A stretch of 34,846 bases of DNA from Lingula anatina (lineage: Eukaryota; Brachiopoda; Lingulata; Lingulida; Lingulidae): NCBI RefSeq assembly GCF_001039355.2, contig NW_019774670.1, positions 186,730 through 221,575 on the forward strand, written 5' to 3'. The notes beneath the pieces were generated by a model. It worked only from the letters and a program-made list of their open reading frames with translations. It did not search any database and was not told the DNA's origin. Below, piece after piece: positions 9,508-21,372 of this stretch. Every line of letters starts with the position of its first letter. Position 1 is the stretch's first letter. The translations under genes and the position numbers were made by a program.

Positions 9508-10040
9508 CGTTAATTTGTTGATAAAATGGTGAATTAAATCCCGTCTGATGAACGGCAAAATACGACGATATAACTTCGCCTTGTTTTTCCCAAACGTCTA
9601 CTTTTCTTACCTTATATCGGGGTCGAAGATGTAACTCTTTACTAGAACATTCACATATATGCTTATGTCACCGGCTAATTTATGACATGATTCTCTGCTG
9701 GCGCCAAAGAAAATTGCACGTAATCAATGTCAGCCCCGGTAGCTTGTAAACTTGTCACTATTTTATAGAGAACGATGGCACCAGAATGTTCAACCTTTTA
9801 AACATGTTTGATTCTCTACCGACTAGTTGAAAAGTTGTCGTGGAGCAGCGCAGACAGGCCGATATTTTGTCGTAGGTGTGTCGGCCGACGAAAAATTGTT
9901 CTGTTTGCGGCGGACTTTAGTACACTGATATGTCCCAGTGTTACGAAACTAAGGGTCCGTGTAACCTACGACCCAAATATACATCTTCTATCCTAGGTGT
10001 AACAGAAACCATGCCCTCTATTTACCTATAATGGTTAAGA

Positions 10041-11756
10041 TAAGATATAAATGTATTCAGCCAATTATAAAATTGCGATTTCATTTTTCTTTTGGAGCAA
10101 GTTTGATAATATACAGAGTAAAAGTAATAAATAGATAAATTAAGAATCTGGTTTACAGGCCATATTAAAATGCATCACTGCACTCAGATAAAAACTAAAA
10201 AGTGTTTACTGCCTTTTGAAAGTTGAATCTACTATTGCTTGGTAAAAAAGTGATGATGCTGGGTGAGAAGTGTCTTCCATGGTGTTAAAAGTTTTTTTTT
10301 CTCCATTCTGTCTTTACAAATATCATCCAGCTTGGGTTGATCCTGCCCGATAACCTTGCTTTCAGTTTTTACAAAGTTGGTTAGTTGATTCCCAACATTT
10401 TTATCACCCTATAACATTTCAACGCTGCAATGTTATAACTGCAATTTCCATCCCTTATTTTGAATTGATAATTGCTGAAATGTTTGAGAAACTTTAAAAC
10501 TATTGACACCTTGTCTAGATATAATATTTTCTGTTCATTAAATTTCTTAATTTAAAATCGAGATTTTTTGCCAACTCGGCGACATTGGATATGATATGAT
10601 ATGTCTGTGCAATTGAGGAAAATTTCCTACAGAATTCTATTTGCTACATAGCACTGTTTGCAACATTGTATGATTTTTTTCTTTTAATTTCAGATTGCAG
10701 TTTGCTGCACAAATTCCAAAGTCATGGAGCGGCATGTAATTTAAAAGAGACGTTTATTGTACAGTAGCCTTTGAGAGCGTATGCGGCGGACTCTCACGAA
10801 GTGGAAGACTTTGACGTTGGCAGGCGACGTTTCTTTTCTGCCTTGAAAACCTAGAGAGCACTCCAGGAAGGTGGACATCCGCCAAGACACAATGCACATG
10901 TATATATTGAGAAACTAAAAGAATACTTTGAAAATTTCAGGAGGAACTGATTCAGTTGAACTTGTTTTCAATCATCCCCTTTCTGTATGAATGCTTATCC
11001 TGAATATGACACCGTAATTGGCTAAGATCTATTGGAATACGTGTCCTCAAACAAACAAACGCTGATGAAAACATGATAACCTCCATTGGCAGAACTGAGT
11101 TTACTGCCATTGATGGAATGCACAACTGACACAATGGCTATTTATACTATTTATAAATAGTAAAAAACTTAGCAACCCGAAATTATCAAGAACCTCGAGG
11201 AAAGCCGTAAAAAGAAAAATTGCCTACGTCTGAAAAGAAACAAGGTGACATAACACGCTTCACTTAAGATTATGGAAGACATTGTTAAATATAAAACTAT
11301 TTCTTGTGTGGAAAAAATGTCATATATTACATTTTGCTTTTTTGCTGACTATAATTTAAAAGTGACTGAATTTTAAAAGCTATCTGTGTAATAAAGGTCG
11401 CCCTCTCACATAATGCAGCGTTTCCTAGGGAAGCCTTATAAAACCACATAAAAAAGAACACTATGACGAACCTTCGAGCACAACTCATTTAAAGAAAAGG
11501 GTGTAAATTTTTTTTAAGGCATCATTGGTTTTTGTCATTACTTCTAATACAAAGCTGGATACAGGCCGGCTGACACTAAGGCGAGTTTGTACAGCCAAGT
11601 ACGTACGGAACATCTCTGCTGGAGAGTATATATACAACACGAATCATTCATTTAATGGGACTACTATTGAAATACCTTGTATCAAAGCAAACTTAACTGT
11701 TGTTCTAAACCTTAGGGAAAAAAATAACTGGCTAAAACCCCTCTGCGATCAGGACC
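10041..11756. other. Spacer without recognised gene
   Basis: AT-rich and stop-rich in all frames. A somewhat more GC-rich patch at 10690-10870 follows TTTCAG but does not open a meaningful frame. The 97-codon frame at 11525-11818 overlaps the dispersed repeat and looks non-coding. Confidence 0.5.
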
Positions 11757-11900
11757 GTTGTAACGACACTGAGGGTCTGTATTACAGAAACCCCCCTCCT
11801 TTTAGTTGTAATGGTTAGGGTTAGCTGACGTAAGTGGGTCTAGGGCGAGGCTTACCTGTACAAATGGATTGGAAGCAGAATCTCTATCATGAGGGACTCT
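11757..11900 (+). repeat. Dispersed repeat with GGTTAGGGTTAG core, long copy
   Basis: Same order of blocks as at 7427-7512, extended by GGCTTACCTGTACAAATG and a GGGACTCTCTGTCA-like end. The extension matches inverted copies at 16260-16345 and 16900-16990. Confidence 0.65.
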
Positions 11901-12047
11901 CTGTCACGTTACGATCATCTAATGCACTCAGGACAGCGGGGTACTTAATGGTGTGTTCTTAATGTGCATGTACTTAATGTGCTCAACTGTAACAATTTCT
12001 GCTTAAAGAGACATCTCGATCACAACAAACTGTTTACTAGCTACAGG

Positions 12048-12103
12048 ATTGTATTATATCTTATAATCACAATGTTACCGGATTGTATTATATCTTATAA
12101 TCA
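12048..12103 (+). repeat. Short tandem duplication at the gap edge
   Basis: A 24-bp segment beginning GGATTGTATTATATC occurs twice, 32 bp apart. The second copy runs directly into the gap. Confidence 0.8.
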
Positions 12104-12855
12104 NNNNNNNNNNNNNNNNNNNNNNNNNNNNNNNNNNNNNNNNNNNNNNNNNNNNNNNNNNNNNNNNNNNNNNNNNNNNNNNNNNNNNNNNNNNNNNNNN
12201 NNNNNNNNNNNNNNNNNNNNNNNNNNNNNNNNNNNNNNNNNNNNNNNNNNNNNNNNNNNNNNNNNNNNNNNNNNNNNNNNNNNNNNNNNNNNNNNNNNNN
12301 NNNNNNNNNNNNNNNNNNNNNNNNNNNNNNNNNNNNNNNNNNNNNNNNNNNNNNNNNNNNNNNNNNNNNNNNNNNNNNNNNNNNNNNNNNNNNNNNNNNN
12401 NNNNNNNNNNNNNNNNNNNNNNNNNNNNNNNNNNNNNNNNNNNNNNNNNNNNNNNNNNNNNNNNNNNNNNNNNNNNNNNNNNNNNNNNNNNNNNNNNNNN
12501 NNNNNNNNNNNNNNNNNNNNNNNNNNNNNNNNNNNNNNNNNNNNNNNNNNNNNNNNNNNNNNNNNNNNNNNNNNNNNNNNNNNNNNNNNNNNNNNNNNNN
12601 NNNNNNNNNNNNNNNNNNNNNNNNNNNNNNNNNNNNNNNNNNNNNNNNNNNNNNNNNNNNNNNNNNNNNNNNNNNNNNNNNNNNNNNNNNNNNNNNNNNN
12701 NNNNNNNNNNNNNNNNNNNNNNNNNNNNNNNNNNNNNNNNNNNNNNNNNNNNNNNNNNNNNNNNNNNNNNNNNNNNNNNNNNNNNNNNNNNNNNNNNNNN
12801 NNNNNNNNNNNNNNNNNNNNNNNNNNNNNNNNNNNNNNNNNNNNNNNNNNNNNNN
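12104..12855. other. Assembly gap (752 N)
   Basis: Unsequenced. The right edge is an (AC)n/(AG)n microsatellite and the left edge a tandem duplication, so the gap probably holds repeat sequence. Confidence 0.99.
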
Positions 12856-12864
12856 ACACACACA

Positions 12865-12916
<52 letters not shown>
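12856..12916. repeat. (AC)n-(AG)n compound microsatellite
   Basis: About 13 AC units followed by about 17 AG units bordering the gap. Confidence 0.95.
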
Positions 12917-12918
<2 letters not shown>

Positions 12919-13258
12919 AGCTTTCATGGTTGGGAAATAATCCCATCGGTTGTTTTAAAAGAAGCTACCTATATTAGCAGTTTGCTTTAATCGCATATTA
13001 GATTACACTAAATAATAAAAAAATCAAATAAGCAAGTAATTAATAATTTCATATTAGGTATTTCAATGTTCGACATGCAACATTGATAATATATGAAGTT
13101 AAGAAGGGTGGGTGTTCAAATTTAAAGAGTCATAACCTACAGCGTCCTCGTTTAAGCTATATGTTGTAGTCGGATTTGTAATGTTACGAATGGGACGGTG
13201 TTGTTCTGACATACTGTAGATCGATAGAGTATCTTTTTTCATTTTAATCAGTGTACCC

Positions 13259-13259
<1 letters not shown>

Positions 13260-13289
<30 letters not shown>
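13260..13289. repeat. (AT)n microsatellite
   Basis: Uninterrupted AT dinucleotides. Confidence 0.95.
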
Positions 13290-13291
<2 letters not shown>

Positions 13292-13836
13292 CGTAGACTA
13301 TTTGTGTGTTAGTGAGTGCGTAGAGGATACAACTGCAAAGATTAATCTTCTGTTTGTCATGGATGCTAGCATTATATGATTGCTGATGATATATTCTTGT
13401 CAATAAAAAATGGAGATCGAATTTTTAGTTATATAAAAAGCAAAAAAGAAAAAAACGAGGAGAGAAAAATTATTTTTAATCTCGCCCCCCCCCCCTTTAT
13501 TAGTGTTAGAGACTTTAGAGAATTGAAATTAAGAAGATGACCCGCGTCCCCTACATTCTGTGGCTATACATGATAATGTAGTGTTTTATAAAGAAAAGTG
13601 TTTTAACACGTCGATAATCCACACAATAGATCTAAATTATTCAAAGCCAGGTTTATTTCACGCAATCCAGGGCTCAATATCCCGCTAGTGTTTGACAAAT
13701 TTGCACGCTTAGATTTTATTTCACTCCATTTCAGCTTTTTAAAATTAAAATGTGTCTTCGTTTACCTTTTTTTGTACGATGTGTCTATTAGTTTATTTGC
13801 CAATTGCTTCTTTACTACTACAGCTAATGCTACTTC

Positions 13837-13892
<56 letters not shown>
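13837..13892. repeat. (TTA)n microsatellite
   Basis: About 18 perfect trinucleotide units. Confidence 0.95.
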
Positions 13893-13893
<1 letters not shown>

Positions 13894-14144
13894 AATCACC
13901 GTATAGACCGTTTTCTTATTAAACAATCAGGATTCCTCCTGTTCGCAGATATTTTTTAGCTTTTTGACTACCTTATTTCACTTCAGTTACATAAAATGAA
14001 CTGATATAACTGTTACCCTAGACACCGCGGTTCTTTAAATACGTAAATTCGTTGCAATTATAATTACTTAAAAATGTTTAAAAGCGATTAAAACCAATAA
14101 TAAAGAAGTCATTCAACGGGTAACTATCACAATCCGCTCCATTT

Positions 14145-14177
14145 ACACACACACACACACACACATACACACACACA
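14145..14177. repeat. (AC)n microsatellite
   Basis: Dinucleotide run with one ACAT interruption. Confidence 0.95.
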
Positions 14178-14874
14178 TTAATAATAGACCTATATAAATA
14201 AACTTTTAAAAAATCGCCCGTTGAGCCTAAAAAGGGCACTTTTTCAAGTCTTTACATTTAATCATCGACATTTAAATCACAGCAGCCCTACTGGGCATAA
14301 CGTCGTATTTTGGGCAGTAAACACTGGTTTGTTTATATAATCTGGAAACATCTCAGTTAGTTCATCCCATTGTTAACATAAAAATACTGTCGATCTTTTG
14401 GAACATTAAAAATAAATATTATTTTTCGGGTCTACGACCAAGTGGCATAAAAAGTGTGTTGTTTCATATGTTCTTTCCCATTGAAATAATACATCGCCTA
14501 CTGGGACACCGCTGGCCTATTGAACCAGCTGTGTGGAACCTTACAAATCAATGCCTCCTCAGAATTGTGAGATTCACAGAATTTCAATGCCTTGTATATT
14601 TATTCAAGTACAAGCGTTTCCTCAGACAAAGCAACAGTTAGAGCTGAACGTCCCGCAGAGAGCGCTCAAAAGCTGTCGGTTGTACGCCGAAAGGCACTTC
14701 AAGCCTGCGAACTTTTTAATAATCACAAGCGCGTTTCCCAGACTTTAATAGTTCCTTTGATTTACGAACCGCCAACACTTACCGCATGTCTTTTTACTGG
14801 GGCTGGCTGCAAAGTTACACTTAAAGTAATTCTGATATTGGACAACTTCGCCGCTGAGTAGTCCTATTGCTGCC

Positions 14875-17800
14875 ATGGGTTCCTTACTCCGCTGCAGTGC
14901 GCTATCTCTCTTCATACTGCTGCCCGCCGTCGTTCGCGTACACTGTCAAGCCGACGGCCAAATCGCCGCCATGTTTGATATACCGGAGACAGTAGAGGGT
15001 TCCAGCAACGTGAATCTCGCTCTATCTGGGTCCATTTTGTCCCGTCCCAAGATTCGATCTAAACTGGAGTGCACGTTATATTGTCTGGATGAACCGGAGT
15101 GCGCTTCTGTTAACTTAGGGAAAGCTGGGGAAGAATGGGTGTGCGAACTGAACACGGAAAAAGCGGCAGCGAACGCGCTGGCGTATAGGCAGGGCTTCAT
15201 ATATGTTGAGAAGGTAAGTTGAAACCATACATTTCAAAGATATTTCGTGGCGTTTTGAAATTTTAAAAAATATTTCATGCGTTAGACATTCATATGGCAA
15301 AATAATAATAAAATAATAATAATAAATTAAACATTTAACATTTCATCAATTCCCCAAAGACACACCACGTTAATTCTACGTCTAAGAACTGTATTTATTC
15401 TTCATAAATACTTTGGGCAACAAAACCATGACACCTTTTAATTGTAGCTTTAAAAAATAAAACTTTTATTCTTTTATTCTGATGTTTTTCCAGGTCGAGA
15501 CGGAATGTAAGTACCCTTATGTGTACAGTATATGTGTTGTAATGCCTGAAAGACATAAAATAATTTTACATGTTGAATTTACTCTAAAAATGTGTGACCC
15601 GAAGATTCAAATTGGCGAGGAGTCTGTTTCAAAAATAACTGAAGCCCAAAAATTGTTCTAAATATTTAGACCAAAATTTTAGACTTCTTTGACACACATT
15701 GAAATTGATCTAGTAGTAGTTCAGTGATATACGAAAAGTTTTATATATAGCAGTTAAGATATGGCTTATATTTCACAACGATGTTAACTTGAAGTGGACT
15801 TATGTTGTACTGAATCAAACTTTATCCACGATTTAAGATCAAATGTTTCTACCAATTTTCAGGCTTTTATTGTGATCACACACTGTACTTTGGTGATATT
15901 TCATTACATGCTGTCAGCGCTTTTTTTTTCGGACCATTGATTTATCAAATAAAAAGTACAAAATAAAAGTACGGACATTTTAGTCGAGATAAGCTAGCTA
16001 ACCAATGTTTGATGCCCATTTCAACGCAGAAAAAATTGATGTCATGTCATGTCAGAATGTGACGTGGTCTTTTTCTGTTTCGAAATGTCAAGTATCATGT
16101 TAGTGATATTTAATTCGTCAACAGAAAGAAGACCCAAATAAAGCAAGAGATACTTTACAAAAAAATGTTCACAGTTGTTTTTACGCATATCGGCATTTAT
16201 GCATTCCACTGATCAAATCAAAGAAATCAACATAAATTATTCAAAATGAACTTTCATTTCCCGATGTGGAGAGTGTGAGAGTCCCCCCCCCCTTGACAGA
16301 GAGTCCGCTTCCCATTCATTTGTACAGGTAAGCCCCACTTAAAGCCTCTCTTACAACCCGTCGTGCGTGCTTAGAGATCGTGCGTCCTCGGAGTTCTCGT
16401 CAGACGTAGCGTTGTCGCAGGATGAAAATTAAATCGCAGCGGACGAAGTAGTAAGTACTTTATGAGTAGGTGTGTCGTGCTCTAAACGTGGGGCCCGCAA
16501 GTGGTCTGTACGCCTTTTTTTTTTGGAAGTAGGAAGAAGTACTCGTGTCGCACACAGTGAGTGAGAAAATCGTACGTGTATTGCAAGTGAAGCGNGGTTG
16601 TAAGAGTAGCTTAAGCTTAGGTCCCAACTACGTTTTGGACGCACGGTTTAGGTTCCTTGCATCCGGCTAGGACGTAGCTAGATCGCAGGGAAGGAATCAA
16701 GTAATTGGTGAAAAGTTTCTACGTGCTGTTTGCGTCCTCCAAAAGTCGCAAGATGGACGTGCTCCTCACGCACGAACTCCCACGTTTTCCCCATTTTTTT
16801 GGCCGTAGAGCACACGTAACAGCCCGTGCGTTCGGTTGGGATATAGGCTTTAGTTCAGGCTAACCCTAACCATTATAAGTAAATGGAGGGCGGACTTTCT
16901 GCGTCAAGGACTCTCACTTTCGTTACACTGGTGTAACAGGAACTCCGCTAGGAACCGTAGTCCACTTCCCATTACTTTGTACAGGTGACATTCATCCCAC
17001 ATTGTAACCCTTAAGCCTAGGTCCCAACTACGTTTTGGACGCACGGTTTTTTAGGTTCCTTGCGTCCGACTAGAACGTAGCTAGATCGCAGGGAAGGAAT
17101 CAAGTAATTAGTGATTGCAAAGAGTTGATCATGTCAAAAAGTTTCTACGTGCTGTTTGCGTCCTCCAAAAGTCGCACGATGGACGTGCTCCTTACGCACG
17201 AACTCCCACGTTTTCCCCATTTTTTGGCCGTAGACCAGACATCGCAGCCCATCCGTTCGGTTGGGACTTAGGCTTTATACTCCAACTAACCCTAACCTGT
17301 ACTAAACATATGGGACCCCGGGGCTTCCATTCCTAGGACTTCCATTCCTGTTACGCCGGTATATTCCTTTCCATTCCAGCAAACAAAAACATTACTTGCC
17401 CGCCACAGTTCATCCACAAGTTTGAAGGCCACTGCTACTACTACAACAACACGTCAATTGATTGGCCCGTGGCACGGAGCACGTGCGAGTCAATGGGAGC
17501 TTATCTGCTCGAGATTATGACGGAGGAGGAGAACGACTTTATCGCGAGTGTCCTCCTGGCAGAGGGGGGTAAGTACTGAAGGGGTAGATCTTTTCATCCT
17601 CCATGTTTGACCATCTTCCGACAGGAAAAAAAATAGATACCCGTCGATGTGAACTTTAAAATCTTATACCGTCTTCCGGAAGCCGGCCCCAATAATCCGC
17701 CCCTGTACTGGGATGAGAACTTGCATTGTGAGGGTTTCAATTTCGAAGATCTAAAATCAGTATATTGTATATGAAAACGTTTTTAAAATGCCTGTTTCAA

Positions 17801-18583
17801 ACTGTGCCATTTTTATATCTATCGTTATGTATTTTAGTTCAATTAGTAACTTGTATATTTGTTATTTGCTTCGAATAGACGAATTTAATTACATAAATTT
17901 AATATATAAATAACACCCGAACTATAAGGCATGTTGCGACAATTTATGCGGTTTGAAGAAAAAAAATTTATAAATGAAAAGAGGCGCTGAATTTAGTGTC
18001 TTGAGTCTAGTTTCCAAGTTCGTATTTCAGAAACGAACCATAAAAATGTACAAAACGTCAAATCCAAATGCAATGACGTGTCAACCAATAGTTCGTGACT
18101 GGGAAAATATATAACTTTTATCTTTTGATAATTTCGATTTGGCAGATAAATACTGACGTCTAACGCATTTCTTTCCTGCTTCTAAGACTTAAATTTTCCA
18201 GTTTTTACATTGTTCTAAATCAGCATAAAGATAGATGTATTATTGGATAATTAGTAGCAGGAAAAAAAAACATTTTCGGTATCTGGACGAAAATAACTGG
18301 TAACAATATCCCTAAGAATTTCGATTTGGCAGATAAATTCTTACGTCTGATGCATTCCTTTCTAGCTACTAAGACGTACGTCTGGATGGGCGGGCTACTG
18401 ACGGGGACCCAAGAACGTACCTGGGTCCACAGTGGGCTCAGTCTGACCCGGCCGGACTTTGTCACCTTCTCGGAGTGGACGAATTGGGAGGCTTACGTCA
18501 TGTTCAGGAGGTCCAACTCGGACTGGGTGGACTGCAATTCCCGATGTATGAGCAGCACCGCTTATATGTGTGAGATGGGGTGA
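14875..18583 (+). CDS. Secreted PAN/apple-like plus C-type lectin domain protein, four exons
   Basis: Exons 14875-15213, 15494-15506, 17380-17568 and 18366-18583 join through GT-AG junctions (phases 0, 1, 1) into 252 residues. Residues 1-24 are a signal peptide. Residues 30-113 resemble a small PAN/apple module (Cys 66, 70, 76, 90). A 13-nt microexon links it to a C-type lectin domain (124-252). Lectin hallmarks are CPPQF, Cys136, the Cys153 helix, LLEIMTEEEN, the VWMGG core (186-190) and YMCEM at the end. The loop carrying EPN or QPD is missing: WTNW (218-221) runs straight into the next strand. WND is changed to WVD, and the Cys normally before it appears to be Tyr224. A noncanonical Cys237-Cys241 pair may compensate. 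Calcium-dependent sugar binding is therefore doubtful. Such proteins are abundant in molluscs, often as immune or mucus proteins; the role here is inferred. The start has a good Kozak context (GCCATGG). Confidence 0.88.
15494..15506 (+). CDS. 13-nt microexon of the lectin gene
   Basis: TTCCAG precedes and GTAAGT follows. It adds VETE plus one base and is the only way seen to bring exon 1 (phase 0) into frame with exon 3 (phase 1). Conserved GT-AG ends support it; transcript evidence is lacking. Confidence 0.7.
16255..17345. repeat. Repeat cluster in lectin intron 2
   Basis: Segment 16614-16870 recurs at 17012-17290 in direct orientation (offset 398 bp), with a 22-bp or so difference near 17115. 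Both end in AACCCTAACC, the inverted core of the dispersed repeat also found at 7427 and 11757. Further inverted pieces of that family lie at 16260-16345 and 16900-16990. An isolated N at 16595 sits just before the first copy. Confidence 0.75.
18131..18190 (+). repeat. Decayed duplicate of the lectin exon-4 acceptor region
   Basis: Matches 18318-18377 (offset 187 bp) over about 60 positions at roughly 80 percent, including the start of exon 4. The AG of the acceptor has become TG here, so the copy cannot splice. Confidence 0.7.
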
Positions 18584-18736
18584 AAGGGGAGGGAGGGGAG
18601 TGGAGCTGTGTCACACCTAACACATTGTCAAAAAAAGCTCAACTAACACAATGTGACACCGGGCCCAGGACTTGATGTGAGGGGGCGGGGGGCAGAAAGT
18701 AAAACTGATCTTTCCCAGTAGGTCAGTCAACAAAAA

Positions 18737-19256
18737 ATATAACACAGTGATGGAAACAATTTCACTTTTTTTGCGATAGACGTATGTTTATGCAAGTATG
18801 TGTAATACTGTTTAATGTCGTTTTGCTTCTTCTGTTTTTGTTGGTAGGCTATGGTTAGGAAGAAAGGGAAAAAGACTGTTGGGAAGAAAGGGGGGTGGGG
18901 GGATACCGACTACTGCACTGTTATCGAGGTAAAATAATAACAAGAAAAATTGGACCTACAATGATATCACAACTTTCCTACTCTCACACCTCCANCTCAA
19001 CACAAATATAACACAGTGATGGAAACAATTTCACTTTTTTTGCGATAGACGTATGTTTATGCAAGTATGTGTAATACTGTTTAATGTCGTTTTGCTTCTT
19101 CTGTTTTTGTTGGTAGGCTATGGTTAGGAAGAAAGAGACTGTTGGGAAGAAAGGGGGGTGGGGGGATACCGACTACTGCACTGTTATCGAGGTAAAATAC
19201 TAACAAGAAAAATTGGACCTAAAATGATATCACACATTTCCTACTCTCACACCTCT
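18737..19256. repeat. Two-copy tandem repeat of about 268 bp
   Basis: The block beginning ATAACACAGTGATGG at 18738 repeats from 19007 with few differences (six or so bases missing near 19132). It lies just past the lectin stop codon. An isolated N at 18995 is close to the junction. Confidence 0.85.
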
Positions 19257-20148
19257 AACGCTGTCACATCTAACACACTGTCACATCTAATACATAGCAA
19301 ACATTGGCCCCACAGTAATGAAGATCAATGTAAATACGGTACACATAATGATGAAATATAATGGTTTATTTACACATTTGTGTATATTTACATGTATACG
19401 TAAAATTACTACTTACAATATCATTTTGTTTCACCTTTTTCCTAGTGAAACTATTTGTACATGTAAAAAACATTGTGCTTGATTGCTCTTCTCACAGATG
19501 GACTGTAATAACTGTTCCTTGTGTTCTGTAAACAGTGCCTAAATGAGCTTTTATAATAACAATGCTAATTTTTAATGTTACTTTAAAGCACATTCACTGC
19601 TTTATAAACGTATTGTGTAGGACAATAAAATTTTAAAACATGCATCTGACTTATTTACTGTAATACATGTGACAACAAATTTTGTTCAACTTTGAGAATG
19701 GCTTGCAAAGTGCACAGTATTTCTTTTGATAAGCACCAACAAAAAGTACAAAATCAACAAATCCCCAAATAAATGACCTCCTACATTTTCTTGGGGAATA
19801 ATGTTTTATAACTGAGGACAATGAACTTACCATAATGCTTCTATTTTGAACACCATTTAAAATACTGGTGCTGACTGAAGCAATTTTCTGATCAGTCACG
19901 TGACCTGTCACATGATCTGTCACATGACCTACCATTAAGAGTCATGTGATTTGTTACCAATTCAACTGTAACTATCATCAAACAAGGTATAACTATGGTT
20001 CTTCACTCCTTTCTTTTTACCTCATATAAATTACCATGCCCATCATTTTGTTTTCATTGTTGACCATAAAAAAAAAGACATCATAGTACATAAACTTGAA
20101 ATTGCAGTAACTTTCAGATATAAAACAACTTTTAAACTTAAAAAAAGA
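19257..20148. other. Intergenic spacer between convergent genes
   Basis: Lies between the lectin gene (plus) and the ING gene (minus). AATAAA at 19623 could serve lectin transcripts. Tandem TGACATGTCAC-like octamers around 19897-19930 (CACGTGACCTGTCACATGA) form a small cluster. No gene seen. Confidence 0.5.
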
Positions 20149-20604
20149 AAAAGAAAACTGTTGAAACTTGAGAATCCAGATAATTTTGGATACCACAGAA
20201 CATTGCTCTTGATTGCTACATTATTCAAAAGGACTCTTTCTCTGTAATCAATATACATGCATTATCAACGTGACTGTTTAAGGTTCCTGTTTCTCATAAC
20301 TCTTTGTTCCAAAGTGATCAACATCACTTAAATCAGTAACTACTATACATGCACTACTGTTAAATGTGTTTGTGAGGGACGGCAAGCATTTAACATCAAT
20401 CAAAGAAACAGGCAGGAGGCCCCAAAATTTTCACATTAACATGTGTTCACAATGTTTAAATCAAACTGCAAAACTGTCTCAACGAGCAATCAAATCAACA
20501 AATCACATAGGAACTAACATGATGTTTTTAGACTTCAATAATCCCTTATGAAGATGTTAACAAGCATGCTATTTGGACATCCCTAAATATATATGCCACA
20601 TTGC

Positions 20605-20770
20605 TATTGGGCAATCCCTTGTGAAGATAAAAGCAAGCATTCTATTGGGCAATCCCTTGTGAAGATAAAAGCAAGCATTCTATTGGGCAATCCCTTGTGA
20701 AGATATAAGCAAGCATTCTATTGGGCAATCCCTTGTGAAGATATAAGCAAGCATTCTATTGGGCAATCAC
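20605..20770. repeat. 38-bp minisatellite, copy A
   Basis: Units starting TATTGGGCAATCCC at 20605, 20643, 20681 and 20719, and a partial one at 20757. Copy B has one unit fewer. No spacers between units. Confidence 0.9.
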
Positions 20771-21372
20771 TGAGACACTGACACAATATTGATACAAACT
20801 GAAATTTTGATCCAACATTTTTGCAGACTCTAAAAGTTGGCAACAGGAAACAAGTTAGTCATTCTTTATGTGAATGCACTGTCTTGCTGTATTAAAAGTT
20901 ATCACTGGGTGAATTCTTAACAAAGATTCAAAGAGTGAAGCAAGTGTCTTCTTACTCCTTCAACTCTGACAAAGCTTAAATACTTTTAATGATGCTTAAG
21001 TGTGCCCAATGATTTTTTTTTTCATGTGATCATCAAAAATAAATAAATAAATAATAAATAATTAATAAATGCAACTCTAGGGACAAGTGTGCTGGAATTT
21101 CGCAAATTTTTCACAGCACCAAAAGTAACGACTCAAAAAGGGCCTCCAAAAATATTCTTGAAGACAGATCCTCACAAATCTGCTAACATAATTTCTAGAT
21201 GATATTTAGACAGGTTAAATTAGTTGCTAAAAAGGAGTCTATGATACGCTGAGGATGTAAACTGCAGATCTGGTCAAGTGTCACAGAGTCGTACAGTCCA
21301 AGGTGAACTGACCCAAAAGTTTAATATCTTTATCAAATGATGTTTCAGTCAGTGGAGTTCCAATGTGGCATC

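Larger units (their letters stand above)
7801..10040. repeat. Segmental duplication unit 2 (contains tRNA-Asn and insertions)
   Basis: Counterpart of 6182-7490, longer mainly because of insertions at 8581-8977, 9036-9336 and roughly 9797-9920. Direct orientation relative to unit 1. The duplication predates the insertions, since unit 1 shows uninterrupted sequence at the first two sites. Confidence 0.75.
12917..14874. other. Spacer and upstream region of the lectin gene
   Basis: Contains microsatellites (AT at 13260-13289, TTA at 13837-13892, AC at 14145-14177). From about 14480 the composition is less AT-rich and several overlapping short frames open, which may be 5' UTR or promoter sequence. 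No TATA box at the expected distance was clear. Confidence 0.5.

Noticed and set aside
10690-10870. Possible exon after TTTCAG
   Set aside because: No sustained reading frame, no recognisable peptide and no convincing donor.
11525-11818. 97-codon frame with Cys and N-glycosylation-like motifs
   Set aside because: Its second half is the dispersed repeat also found at 7427 and 16860; no homologous domain and no splice partners seen.
11964-12977. Long open frames of 268-337 codons on both strands
   Set aside because: They run through the 752-N gap and microsatellite; no real coding sequence supports them.
20605-20770. CRISPR-like 38-bp direct repeats
   Set aside because: Units abut without spacers in a eukaryotic locus, so this is a minisatellite.
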